Assembly (NCBI GenBank): GCA_028293725.1
Contig: JAQGOE010000239.1
Coordinates: forward strand, 1-64,000
Length of the DNA stretch: 64,000 nt
Source: Gammaproteobacteria bacterium
GTDB taxonomy: Bacteria; Pseudomonadota; Gammaproteobacteria; Steroidobacterales; Steroidobacteraceae
Direction of reading: 5' to 3'
Both the position numbers and the translations under genes were made by a program. The notes beneath the pieces are model-generated. The model saw only the letters and a program-made list of their open reading frames with translations. It had not been told where the DNA came from and did not search any database. How positions within the stretch are numbered: position 1 is the first letter of the stretch; each line of letters begins with the position of its first letter. Below, piece by piece: positions 1 through 9,800 of this stretch.

Positions 1-61
1 CAGACAGCCTCCCAGGTTCCCTTGACGCTCCCGTCACCGCCAGCCTAGTGTCCGCCCCACT

Positions 62-1141
62 ATGCGCGCCGCTGTCTATCACGGCCGTCAGGACCTGCGG
101 CTAGAAGAGGTCCCAGAGCCCGTCGCCGGCCCAGGCGAGGTGAAGCTGAAAGTGCTGTACAACGGCATTTGTGGCAGTGACCTCCATGAGTACTACGACG
201 GTCCGATCACCACTCGCACGACCACGCCTCATCCGCTCACTGGGGTGAAAAACCCTGTGATCATGGGACACGAGCTGTGTGGCGAAGTGGTTGATGTAGG
301 CGATGGAGTGGAGGATCTGGCGCTCGGCGACCGTGTGGCGGTCGAGCCGGTCGAGACGTGCGGCCACTGCCTCTATTGCACTTCGGGGCAATATAACCAC
401 TGCGGCCTGTTGGCCTTCCACGGTTACAACCGCAGCAGCGGCGGACTGGCGCAGTTCTCGGTGGTACTCAGGTCGATGGCGCACAAGCTGCCGCGCAGCC
501 TCACCCCGATGCAGGGCGCACTCATCGAGCCGATGGCAATCGCCTGGCGTACGGCCGACCGTTGCAATCTCGAGGCCGGCCAAACGGCCGTCGTACATGG
601 TGCGGGTCCCATCGGAATCGGTGTGTATTTCACACTGAAGCGTCGTGGAGTTCGCGTGATCATGAGCGATCCGTCGCCCGCGCGTCGCGCGGTCCTGAAG
701 AGCCTCGGTGTCACGACGATTCTCGATCCGAGTGACGGAAAAGTGGTCTCCGCGATAAAGGATCTGACAGGCGGGCGGGGCGCTGACGCCTCGATCGATG
801 CCGCCGGAGTGCCCAAAGCTTTTCAGGCGGCACTACTCGGTACCGCGGTGGACGGCAACGTCGTCGTCGTCGCGATTCACACGCGTCCGCTCGAGATCGG
901 GGCGATGGACATTCTCATGTCGGAAGCGCGGATCACAGGCGTTGCCCTGTCCTGCAACGCCTTTCCGAGTGTCATTCAGGAGATGGCTTCGGGCGCCTAT
1001 CCGTCCGCGGGTTGGGTGGAGACCATTCCGTTCGACGGACTCATCCAGGATGGCTTCGAGCGCCTCCACCGGCAGGAAGGCACGAAGATCCTCGTAGACG
1101 TCGCCGGCGCCGCGGGGGCTGCTACACCTTCCTCACGTTGA
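62..1141 (+). CDS. Zinc-dependent alcohol dehydrogenase, 2,3-butanediol/sorbitol dehydrogenase type
   Basis: This 359-residue protein is a medium-chain dehydrogenase/reductase that should oxidise a secondary alcohol or polyol with NAD(P)+ in the cytoplasm. The catalytic zinc ligand is Cys37 in NGICGSDLHEYYDGP, followed by GHE near 68-70. The four structural-zinc cysteines lie in VETCGHCLYC plus a Cys at about 114. The Rossmann motif HGAGPIGIG is near 180. The insertion between the Cys37 motif and GHE and the overall length resemble (R,R)-butanediol dehydrogenases. Its 3' end overlaps the convergent VOC gene by 20 bp. The substrate cannot be fixed from sequence. Confidence 0.9.
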   Translation: MRAAVYHGRQDLRLEEVPEPVAGPGEVKLKVLYNGICGSDLHEYYDGPITTRTTTPHPLTGVKNPVIMGHELCGEVVDVGDGVEDLALGDRVAVEPVETCGHCLYCTSGQYNHCGLLAFHGYNRSSGGLAQFSVVLRSMAHKLPRSLTPMQGALIEPMAIAWRTADRCNLEAGQTAVVHGAGPIGIGVYFTLKRRGVRVIMSDPSPARRAVLKSLGVTTILDPSDGKVVSAIKDLTGGRGADASIDAAGVPKAFQAALLGTAVDGNVVVVAIHTRPLEIGAMDILMSEARITGVALSCNAFPSVIQEMASGAYPSAGWVETIPFDGLIQDGFERLHRQEGTKILVDVAGAAGAATPSSR

Positions 1142-1529
1142 TCTCGATCTTCACGCCGTTCGGATCTTGCAGAAAAAGCTGGCGCAAAACGCCGCCGGGC
1201 ACGTCGTTGCGGGCAGCCTGCACTCCGTGAGCTTCGAGTCTGGCGACCACGTCGTCATAGTCGAGCGCGTTGAAAGCGATGTGGTCGACGGGGCCGGTGC
1301 CGTTTGCACGCGAGGAAACGGCGATACCTTGTTCCAATGAATGAGTCGTGTACGTTTCCCACTCGGCGATGTGAATGCAGGGCGTGTCGCCCACATACAC
1401 CCAATAGCCCGGGAAACCCAGTGGCGGTCTGAACCCCACGTGCATTCCTAGCGCTTGGACATAGAAGTCCCGCGTCGCGTCGATGTCGTCCGTCAGGACG
1501 AGATAGTGCTCCATCCTCGTCAGCGGCAT
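1122..1529 (-). CDS. VOC (glyoxalase/dioxygenase superfamily) protein
   Basis: This 135-residue protein is one vicinal-oxygen-chelate module pair. It begins RMEHYLVLTDDIDATRDFYV and ends with the typical FLQDPNGVKIEINV strand carrying a metal-ligand-like Glu. A His sits in the first module (MEHYLV) and another in PVDHIAF, the usual metal positions. Members act as lyases, dioxygenases or glutathione transferases, and the substrate is unknown here. It starts 2 bp after the stop of the glutathionyl-hydroquinone reductase gene upstream on the same strand, so the two are probably co-transcribed, which suggests a role in aromatic or electrophile detoxification. Confidence 0.85.
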   Translation of the reverse strand: MPLTRMEHYLVLTDDIDATRDFYVQALGMHVGFRPPLGFPGYWVYVGDTPCIHIAEWETYTTHSLEQGIAVSSRANGTGPVDHIAFNALDYDDVVARLEAHGVQAARNDVPGGVLRQLFLQDPNGVKIEINVRKV

Positions 1530-1530
1530 G

Positions 1531-2598
1531 CTATTCCAATGATGAGCCGGTTTGTTTGAACGCCGGCACTTCCACGGTGGATTCTTCTTCGAGTGTCTGT
1601 TGCCCGTTCACCGAGAGAGCGATCACCGACGCCGTGTTGCTGCCGTCACGACGGGGAAACGCTTCGGCACGGCCGTGAGGTACCGTGAAATCCAACTCGG
1701 GTCCGATAGGAATGATCCCAGTCGGATTGATGTTGAGATGGCTGCCGTAATAGTGGGCCTTGTATTCCTCGATCGACACCGTCCCCGCGATTCCCGGGAT
1801 CTGATACAACTCGCGCGTGTAGGCCCACAGGGCGGGGTAGTCCCTGATACGCCGTACGTTGCATTTGAAATGCCCGAAATACACGGCATCGAAACGCACG
1901 AGCGTGGGGAACAGACGCCAGTCGGCCTCGGTAATGAGGTCGCCGAGCAGATAACGTTGCCGCCGCAGCCGCTCCTCGACCCAGTCGAGTCCCTCGAAAA
2001 CCCGCTTCGCGGCCGTCTCGTAGGCGGTTTGTGTCGTGGCGAATCCCGCGCGGTAGACACCATTGTTGATGGAGTCGTAGACGCGGGAGTTCACCTCGTC
2101 GATCTCGTTCGCCAGCGCGTCCGGATAGAAGTTCGTCAATTCGTGAGTGATCTCGTCGAATTCAGTATTCAGCATCCGGATGATGTCGGATGACTCGTTA
2201 TTGACGATGCCGTGGCTTTCCTTGTCCCACAGAACCGGCACGGTGGCGCGGCCGGTGAAAAGCGGGTCCGCCTGCTGATAGACCTCGTAGATGTGACGCG
2301 CACCGGTGAGCGGGTCGGGCTGCGCAAACGTCCAACCCTGCTCCCGCATGGTCGGCTCGACGAAACCGATGGAAATGATGTTTTCCAGGCGCTTCAGCAC
2401 GCGGTAGATCATGGCGCGATGGCACCACGGACAGGCGCGCGAAACGTACAAGTGGTACCGCCCCGGCTCGGCCTTGAAGCCCGAGCTGCCGTCCGCCGTG
2501 ATCTGGTGACGGAAAGTGCTCGCCTGGCGGACAAAGTCGCCCGCGTCGCCTTGAGCCGGCGGCGCGCCGCGCCATTCTCCATCGATCAACAGTCCCAT
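1531..2598 (-). CDS. Glutathionyl-hydroquinone reductase (Xi-class GST, YqjG/PcpF-like)
   Basis: The protein reduces glutathionyl-hydroquinones using glutathione, releasing hydroquinone and GSSG. From ATG at 2598 it has 355 residues, the usual family length. It opens MGLLIDGEWR and has the diagnostic active site CPWCHRA at about 56-62, with Cys56 catalytic. The C-terminal helical GST domain includes EANEID-like ANEIDEVNSRVYDSINNGVY and YLLGDLITEADWRLFPTLVRFD. The reading frame is open to 2808, but the extra 70 residues lack family similarity, whereas ATG 2598 has GGAG seven bases upstream. It is followed after 2 bp by the VOC gene. Confidence 0.9.
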   Translation of the reverse strand: MGLLIDGEWRGAPPAQGDAGDFVRQASTFRHQITADGSSGFKAEPGRYHLYVSRACPWCHRAMIYRVLKRLENIISIGFVEPTMREQGWTFAQPDPLTGARHIYEVYQQADPLFTGRATVPVLWDKESHGIVNNESSDIIRMLNTEFDEITHELTNFYPDALANEIDEVNSRVYDSINNGVYRAGFATTQTAYETAAKRVFEGLDWVEERLRRQRYLLGDLITEADWRLFPTLVRFDAVYFGHFKCNVRRIRDYPALWAYTRELYQIPGIAGTVSIEEYKAHYYGSHLNINPTGIIPIGPELDFTVPHGRAEAFPRRDGSNTASVIALSVNGQQTLEEESTVEVPAFKQTGSSLE

Positions 2599-2801
2599 CA
2601 CCCGGCTCCGTAGTGTAGTGGACCCCATTCCTGGAGCCCTGGCCGCTACCCTCAATATCGGGCCAACAGTCCTGGGCCCGGGAACGAGGGTAGCCTGCTG
2701 GCTTCCATGCCGGTAGAGGGTGCACTGTCGGTACATTGCGAATTCGCTCGCAAGCGAGGCTGCATTGCCTTGCCTGGCCAACTGGCGCACATTCCAAGGG
2801 C

Positions 2802-3341
2802 ATGACAATACCAGTAGCGCGTCGCGAATTCCTCCACGTCACCGGTGTTTTAACGGGCCTGCTGGCCGCCGGGAGCCCGCTAGCGCTCCTGGCGCCGTCG
2901 CGCGCCTGGGCCGTTGACCTGACATCTCTCACCAGCGCGGAGGCGGCGACGCTCCTGGCCGCCACGCGCACCATAGCCCCGCACGACAAGCTCGAGGATG
3001 CGGCTTACGCATTCGTCGTCCGCGCACTGGACGCGGCCGCGGCCAAGGATGAGGCTTTACATAGTCAGCTGAAGGAGGGCGTCGCAAGACTGGGCGCCGA
3101 GTTTGCCCGCGGGTCGGAAAGCGTGCGGGTAGAGGCGCTGCGCCGGATCGAATCCACCCCGTTTTTTCAGAACCTGCGAGTCCAGACGCTGTTGGTTCTG
3201 TATTCGACACCGTTGGCTTACGCGTATTTCGGATACGAAGGCGAGGCCTTTTCCAAAGGCGGTTACCTGCAACGCGGCTTCAACGACCTGCGTTGGTTAC
3301 CCGACGTGCCTGCGGCTGACAGCGGCCCAGTGCTCGCGTGA
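2802..3341 (+). CDS. Tat-exported gluconate 2-dehydrogenase subunit 3-like protein
   Basis: This 179-residue protein is the small chaperone-like subunit of a membrane-associated flavoprotein dehydrogenase. Its N-terminus is a twin-arginine signal: RREFLHVTGVLTGLLAAGSP. The mature part is helical and resembles the gluconate 2-dehydrogenase subunit 3 family, including the late LYSTPLAYAYFGYEG segment. ATG 2802 is preferred over the upstream in-frame ATG at 2736 because the Tat signal then sits at the N-terminus. Its stop overlaps the GTG start of the GMC oxidoreductase (GTGA, 4 bp), so the two are translationally coupled. The family normally carries its GMC partner through the Tat system. Confidence 0.85.
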   Translation: MTIPVARREFLHVTGVLTGLLAAGSPLALLAPSRAWAVDLTSLTSAEAATLLAATRTIAPHDKLEDAAYAFVVRALDAAAAKDEALHSQLKEGVARLGAEFARGSESVRVEALRRIESTPFFQNLRVQTLLVLYSTPLAYAYFGYEGEAFSKGGYLQRGFNDLRWLPDVPAADSGPVLA

Positions 3342-4906
3342 CGCGTATCGAGCAGACTGACGACGGCGCCGTCGTCATCATCGGATCGGGCGCGGGTGGC
3401 GGCACGCTCGCCCACGAATTGACACGCCGGGGCATCAAGGTCGTGCTCCTCGAGGCCGGCCAGCGGCAATCACTCGCGAGCTTTTCGCAGAATCCCGGTG
3501 AAGCATTCGGCCAACTCACCTGGTTGGATCCCCGCACGCAGTCCGGAAGTTGGGATCCTGTGAAGACCTCCCCGACGCTGCCCGTCTGGATCTGCAAGAC
3601 CGTGGGCGGCACGACGGTTCACTGGACTGGAGCCACTCCCAGAATCAGGCCTTGGGAACTGCGGGCTCGCAGCACCTATGGCGACGTCCCCGGCGCCTCT
3701 CTCATCGATTGGCCTATTGCCTACGATGAGCTGAAAAACTACTACCAACTCGCGGAGCGCCGGCTGCTGGTGACGCGCCGAAACGGCAATCCGGGCCTGC
3801 CTGCCTCGAACAACTTCAAAGTCATGTACGCCGCCGCGAAGAAAGTCGGCTACAAGCGGGTACACACCGGTTACATGGCCATCAACACGCGTCCGGCGGA
3901 TGGCCGCGGCTTCTGCATTCAGCAGGGCTTTTGTGTGCAGGGCTGCAAAACAGGCGCGAAATGGAGCGCTCTGTACACCGAGATTCCGCGTGCCGAGGCC
4001 ACTGGCAATCTCGATCTGCGCACGCAGTGCATGGTGACCCGAATCGAGCACGGCGCTGACGGGAAAGTCACCGGCGTGTTATATCGGGATAGCGCGGGCC
4101 ATGAGCAGCGCCAGAAGGCGCGGATCGTCTGCGTCGCAGGTAACGCGATAGAGACACCCCGGGTGTTGTTACTGTCGGAGTCCGCGAAATTTCCTCACGG
4201 TCTGGCGAACTCTTCGGGACACGTGGGTCGTAACTACTGCCATCACATCAATGGTTTCATCTGGGCTACGTTCGACAAGCCCGTCCATTTCTGGCGTGGC
4301 GTGGTCCTCGGCGGCATCATGGAGGACGAGACGGTGAATGAGCCGAAGCGCGGCTTTTTCGGCGGCTATCACCTGGAGTTGATTGCGCTCGACCTGCCCA
4401 CTTTGCCGGCCGTTGGCATGCCGTATGGTTGGGGCCGGGACTTCGCATCGTTCATCGACGACTATCGCAACATGGCCGGCATGTTCATCAACGGCGAGGA
4501 TCTGTCACAGCCGACGAACCGCATCACACTGGACGACAAGGTAAAGGACGCCAACGGCCTCCCGGTGGCACATGTACACGTTGATGAGCACGCCAATGAC
4601 AAGGCGATGCGCCAACACGCCCGCATGCAAGGCACGAAAATGTACGAGGCGATCGGCGCGAAACGCGTCGTTCTAAGCCCGACGACGCCGGCCACGCATA
4701 ACATGTGCACGGCAAGGATGAGCGCGCACCCGAGCGACGGCGTCGCAAACGCTCACGGGCAGACGCACGACGTTCCGAATCTCTTCATCTCTGATGGCAG
4801 CGCCTTCTCGTCGCCGGGCTCGGCGAATCCCACTCTCACCATCGTCGCCCTGGCCCTACGCCAAGCCGAATACATCGCCCGCCAGATGGCGGCGCGGGCG
4901 ATCTGA
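3338..4906 (+). CDS. GMC family oxidoreductase (FAD flavoprotein dehydrogenase subunit)
   Basis: This 522-residue FAD-dependent alcohol or sugar dehydrogenase has the N-terminal dinucleotide motif VVIIGSGAGGGTLAHELTRR. The GMC signature region is TVGGTTVHWTGATPRI. The C-terminal catalytic and FAD-binding segment is NLFISDGSAFSSPGSANPTL. It has no signal peptide of its own and presumably travels with the Tat-bearing subunit encoded immediately upstream (4-bp overlap, GTG start). The third subunit of classical gluconate dehydrogenases, a multihaem cytochrome c, is not encoded nearby. The electron acceptor is therefore unknown. The true substrate could be gluconate, another sugar acid or a polyol. 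Confidence 0.88.
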   Translation: MTRIEQTDDGAVVIIGSGAGGGTLAHELTRRGIKVVLLEAGQRQSLASFSQNPGEAFGQLTWLDPRTQSGSWDPVKTSPTLPVWICKTVGGTTVHWTGATPRIRPWELRARSTYGDVPGASLIDWPIAYDELKNYYQLAERRLLVTRRNGNPGLPASNNFKVMYAAAKKVGYKRVHTGYMAINTRPADGRGFCIQQGFCVQGCKTGAKWSALYTEIPRAEATGNLDLRTQCMVTRIEHGADGKVTGVLYRDSAGHEQRQKARIVCVAGNAIETPRVLLLSESAKFPHGLANSSGHVGRNYCHHINGFIWATFDKPVHFWRGVVLGGIMEDETVNEPKRGFFGGYHLELIALDLPTLPAVGMPYGWGRDFASFIDDYRNMAGMFINGEDLSQPTNRITLDDKVKDANGLPVAHVHVDEHANDKAMRQHARMQGTKMYEAIGAKRVVLSPTTPATHNMCTARMSAHPSDGVANAHGQTHDVPNLFISDGSAFSSPGSANPTLTIVALALRQAEYIARQMAARAI

Positions 4907-4909
4907 GAG

Positions 4910-6712
4910 CTACTTGAGAGCTGCCTCGACCCGATACACCGGATAAAGGTTGAGCCGCTCATCCCACGACGGACTGAGCCGATAAAAGTAATCCAGCCGC
5001 GCGTCAGGATCCGCCGCGAACTTCGGGTCTTCGGCAAGCCGTTTTTTGAAGGCCGCCGCAACCTTGGGGTCGCGCGCCAACATTTCGGAGGCGACCTGCT
5101 CCGCCACGTAGGGCTCCATCCATTCTTTCTGTTCGAAGGCGCTGTCAAAGAAGCCCCAGGCCGCGAGCGAATCGACGCCACGAGGCTCGAGTAACGCGAC
5201 CACCAGCCGCGCGTTCGGCTGAGCAATGGGCACGAACAGAGATCCGGCGGAAATGGCGCGCTTCTCGGGCGCCCAGGCCCCTTCGAAAGTCAACATGGTA
5301 TGCCCCTCGAAAGTCTCTGTCGAAAAGGTCACCTTCGTAGCTCGAAAGGTTTCGACAGCGGCGGAGCCGGTCTCATGAGCCAGCTTCTCGAACCGGACGC
5401 CGTGGAGGGCCAGCTTTTGACCCAGCCACTCCGCGTTCGCCGCCGTCACGATATAGCCGCCCCGGGGAGCCTGGGCCTCCGTCTTTGCGACTATGGTGTC
5501 GCGCAGAGGAACGTGCCACACCGTTGGTTTCGTTGCATCGTAGAACGTTGCCACGGCACCCGATATGTCAGAGTGCTTGCGCGTGTAGGCATAACCGAGG
5601 AAATCGATTGTCGTAACGTGCGGTCCGTTCTCGAAGTCCAGTGTGACTGTCTGCCCACCGAGTTCCTGCGCCGCGCGGGTATCAGCCGCGAGCGTTTGCG
5701 CCCGCCAGCCGGAACCCTCCCGGCTCATCATGTCGGCGAGTGTCATGATGATGTTATGAGTGACGCGAACGCGGGTGGCGTAATTTTTCCAGGAGTGCGT
5801 TTCGAGCAGCAGCGCGAACCGGTTATGTAAAGCCCAGTACCCGTTGGAGAAACGCGGTGAATACACATTCAGGGCGAAGCCCGAGTCCGGATCGTCCTCC
5901 TTCACGAACTCGGGATAGAAATCCAGCGGCTGGGATCCCATGGCGGCGATTTTCGAATTGAGCTCGGTGACGAGCGCCTTGGCCACGGGATGCAGAGCGG
6001 GGTCGCCCGAGTAGAGCGGATCGATGGTGTTGGAAACGTCGTGCTGGAAATTCGCGCCGTCCGTCACGTGCATGTCGACGTACAGAACGGGATCCCAGGC
6101 ATTGAGCAAGCCCAACATCGCGTGCATCTCGGGCGCATCCGCCTTCATGTAATCGCGATTGAGATTGAGGTTCTGCGCGGTGGCGCGCCAGCCCATCTCC
6201 TCCGGCCCGATCTGGTTGGGGCGATTCCAATGGCCGAAGCGCTCGTGTCCGTCGACGTTGAAGACCGGCACGAACACCAGGACGAAGTTCTGCAGGGCGC
6301 GCTTGTCTCCCAGGAGCTCACGCAACGCAAGAAACCCGGCGTCTTTGCCATCGATTTCGCCAGCGTGGATGCCTCCCTGCATCAGCATCACCGGCAGGCC
6401 GCGCCGCCCCGTCTCTTTGGGGTCCAATGCGCCGGATCGCGAAGCGACCAGCGCGAGCATGGGCCGGCCTTCCGGAGTACGGCCGAATTCCACGCATTTG
6501 ACGAGGTCCGGCCACGTGCGCGCGTAAGACCCGCAGAGCCGCTCTACTTCGTCATAGTGCCCAGTGCGAAGAAATTTTGATTGCTCGGCGACCGTCTCGA
6601 GTGCCGTCGGCGGCGCTGAAGTGGCGGCGGCGCGCGCGGAGGGCGAAGGAAGCCAAGCAACAATGCCAAGGACTGCCAGGAAAACCAGGGCCGACAGCGT
6701 TGATGTTTTCAT
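4910..6712 (-). CDS. Secreted M14 family zinc carboxypeptidase
   Basis: This 600-residue protein has an N-terminal signal peptide (about 1-29, cleavage after ARA). The M14 catalytic core follows: the HxxE zinc motif is GGIHAGEIDG (His116, Glu119), the third ligand is likely the His of DMHVTD, and the catalytic Glu is in LLLETHSWKNY. An extra C-terminal region of about 250 residues follows the peptidase domain, as in the secreted M14 proteins of soil gammaproteobacteria. It should act in the periplasm or outside the cell on peptide C-termini. It ends 3 bp from the convergent GMC gene. The specificity (A, B or D type) is not readable. Confidence 0.87.
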   Translation of the reverse strand: MKTSTLSALVFLAVLGIVAWLPSPSARAAATSAPPTALETVAEQSKFLRTGHYDEVERLCGSYARTWPDLVKCVEFGRTPEGRPMLALVASRSGALDPKETGRRGLPVMLMQGGIHAGEIDGKDAGFLALRELLGDKRALQNFVLVFVPVFNVDGHERFGHWNRPNQIGPEEMGWRATAQNLNLNRDYMKADAPEMHAMLGLLNAWDPVLYVDMHVTDGANFQHDVSNTIDPLYSGDPALHPVAKALVTELNSKIAAMGSQPLDFYPEFVKEDDPDSGFALNVYSPRFSNGYWALHNRFALLLETHSWKNYATRVRVTHNIIMTLADMMSREGSGWRAQTLAADTRAAQELGGQTVTLDFENGPHVTTIDFLGYAYTRKHSDISGAVATFYDATKPTVWHVPLRDTIVAKTEAQAPRGGYIVTAANAEWLGQKLALHGVRFEKLAHETGSAAVETFRATKVTFSTETFEGHTMLTFEGAWAPEKRAISAGSLFVPIAQPNARLVVALLEPRGVDSLAAWGFFDSAFEQKEWMEPYVAEQVASEMLARDPKVAAAFKKRLAEDPKFAADPDARLDYFYRLSPSWDERLNLYPVYRVEAALK

Positions 6713-6864
6713 AAGACAGGATTCTACCGCGTTGCGTCAACAATGCGAGCCCGCTGCATCGCGGCGAACCTGGCCTTACGAGAAGCCAGTCACGGCTCCG
6801 TTTCAACAGTATCCCTAGCATCCCCTCGAGAAACCAACGCCATCGCAGTTCGGTAACAGTCAGG

Positions 6865-9800
6865 ATGTCCTCGTTGCAATGCTGGAATACGACACTTGCT
6901 CGAGGCGCGCGATGGGCTGGCCCATTGATTGCCGCGCTACTCGTTGTGGCCGGCGGCGTGTTCCGGGAAGCCACCGCGGCGGCGCCCATGAGGTTCGAGC
7001 GCCTTGGGATCGATGATGGCCTCTCGCAGCAGGCCGTGTTGGCTATCGCACAGGACCCGACGGGATTCATGTGGTTCGGCACCGAGGACGGCCTCGATCG
7101 TTTCGACGGCTACTCATTTCAACATCTTCGCCGCGCCCACGCCGGCTCGCGCGGTTTGACCGACGTATTTGTCACTGATGTGCAGTTCGATCGCACCGGC
7201 CGGCTATGGGTGGCCACCGACGGCGGCGCCGTGGTCTGGCGCGATCGACTCGAGGAAGAGTTCCATTCCGTTCTCGCCGGCGCGACGGAGACTCATGGGC
7301 TCGAGTACGTGCGCGTGATCCGCTTCGATCATGACGGCCGGCTCTGGATCGGCACACGTGAGGGTGGGCTGGCTCTGTTCGATCCCAAGGGCGGCCGGCT
7401 CGTGCGTCTACGACATAAGGCGGCCGACATCGGCAGCCTCAGTGACGATTCCGTGTTCGCACTGCTCGAGGACCAGCACGGTGCGATCTGGGTGGGGACG
7501 CAGACCGGGTTGGACCGGCTCGATCTCGCGAGCGGCAAATTCAAACACATCGCGCTGGAGCCCGGGCATGCGGTGCACGTTCGCGCTCTCCTGGAAGACC
7601 GCCGCGGCAAGCTCTGGATCGGAACTGACACCGGACTGTGGCAACTCGACCCGGTGAGCGGCGCGCAATCCGTGTTTCGCCATGACGTCGGTGACCCGCG
7701 CAGTCTTCCCGCCGACCAGGTGAGTGCTCTCTATAAAGACGACCGGGAGCGCCTCTGGATCGGTACGGCTGACGGCCTGGCGCTATTCGATCGGGACAGC
7801 GCTACTTTCGACAACTACCGGAAAGATGCGGCGGATGCCTCCAGCCTTCCTGACAATCATATCCTCGCGCTGCACGGGGATCGGACCGGCCTCCTCTGGA
7901 TCGGCACCCGGTTTGGGGGTGTGGCCCGTTGGAATCCGCGCACCTGGTCGTTCGGGCCGCATGGCGCCGGTGCCGAGGAGGGCATGGCGAGCAAGTGTAT
8001 CAACGGGTTCACTGAGGACGCTTCCGGCCGGCTGTGGATCGCGACATTCGGCGGCGGAATCACGATCGTCACTCCGCACACAGGCACCGTCACTGGCCCC
8101 CAGATGGACCCGCATAGGACGAGTCCCATCACGTTGCGTCAGACCGCCTCGGCGGCTGGAGGATTGAGCGACGACAGGGTAATGGCCCTGTTGACAGATC
8201 GCGAAGGCGTCGTGTGGGTGGGCACCATGGGTGGGGGTCTCGATCGGATCGTACCCCGCACTCTCGCGGTGAAGGTGTTCTCTCACGATGCGAGCGATCC
8301 CGGCAGTCTCGGCGCGCCCGGTGTCATGTCGCTGTTGGAGGATTCGGCAGGCCGGCTCTGGGTGGGAACCTATGGAGGCGGGCTGTCCCGGCTCGATCGC
8401 GCCACGGGTCGATTCCAGCGCTACCTGCCCGATCCCGCCAACCCCGAGAGCCTCTCGGCCGAGCGCGTTACCGCGCTTGCCGAGGACCGGACCCAGCGCA
8501 TCTGGGTGGGCACACAGGGAGGTGGACTGAATGTTCTCGATCCCGTCAGCGGCCGCTTCTTCCATCTGCAGCACGACGTGCGCAGTCCGCGCTCGTTGGG
8601 TAGTACGACCGTCTACTCGATCTACCTCGACCCCAAAGGCACCGTGTGGGTGGGGACTCGCGGTGGCGGTCTCGATCGTGTCGTGGGCAGCGCGCTCGTC
8701 CCCGAGGCGATCCGTTTCGACCATTTCGATGACCGTAACGGGCTGCCGAACGACACCATCTACGGTATTCACGCTGACGCCACGGGCCGGCTCTGGCTGA
8801 GCTCCAACTACGGGCTGGCCCGCTTCGATCCGCTCTCGGGCGAGGTCCGCAGCTTTCACCGGGTGCACGGCCTGCAGGAGGAAGAATTCAACTTCGGGGC
8901 GCACTACGCGAGCCGCGGCGGTCGCCTGTATTTCGGCGGCGCCCACGGCTACAACACGTTCGATCCCGACCGTGTCATGTTTGATGTCGCTGCGCCGCCG
9001 GTGGTGTTGACGGCCGCGCTCGAAGCTGGCAAACCGCTGCCGCTCACGCCCCGTTTCGTCATGCCCCACCTGCATTACCGTGACGTCGTGAGTTTCGAAT
9101 TCGCGGCCCTCGACTTCGCGGCTCCGCGCGCCAACCAGTTCGCTTACAAGCTGGACGATTTCGACAGCGACTGGGAGCACGCCGGCACCCGCCGCACCGT
9201 GACCTACACGAATCTTCCCGATGGCCGCTTCACGCTGCATGTGCGGGCCGCGAATCCCGACGGTGTGTGGGGCGAGAGCGGCCTCGATCTGCCGCTCGAA
9301 GTGGATCCGCCGCCCTGGTTGTCGCTCTGGGCGTATCTCGGTTATGCGCTCGTATTGTTTTCGGTCGTCGCGCTCTGCTGGGAGGGGCACCGCCGCTCGC
9401 TCCTGCGCGAGGCGCGCTACAGCCGGCGCCTCAAAGAGGAAGTCGACGCGCGCACCCGCGAGCTCGCGGGACGCAACACTGAGCTCGAGAGAGTCAACGC
9501 CCGCCTGGAGCAGGCCAGTGCGACGGACCCTCTCACCGGTCTGGGCAATCGACGCGCTCTCATCAAGGAAATGCCGCAATTGCTGGCGCAGTTGGCTGAG
9601 GCGCGCCGCGAGACTGGCGGCAAAGCGCGGTTGACGTTGATGCTGGTCGATCTCGACCGCCTGAAGCCGATCAACGACGAGCACGGTCACGAAGCAGGCG
9701 ATGTGGCCCTGGAGGCAGTCGCGAAACTATTGAAGCGTTGCCTGCGTGAGAGCGATCGGGTCGTCCGTTGGGGTGGCGATGAGTTTGTCGTGGTCCGCAC

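Noticed and set aside
22..51. TTGACG and TAGTGT with 18-bp spacing before the first gene
   Set aside because: The -10 box is weak and the stretch sits at the window edge, so a promoter call would be guesswork.
5300..6580. Plus-strand frames opposite the M14 peptidase
   Set aside because: They are shadows of a well-supported minus-strand gene with signal peptide and catalytic motifs.
7783..9690. Minus-strand open frame of 635 codons inside the propeller-GGDEF gene
   Set aside because: It is an antisense shadow: the plus-strand gene has clear domains over the same bases, and the antisense translation is low-complexity and matches no family.
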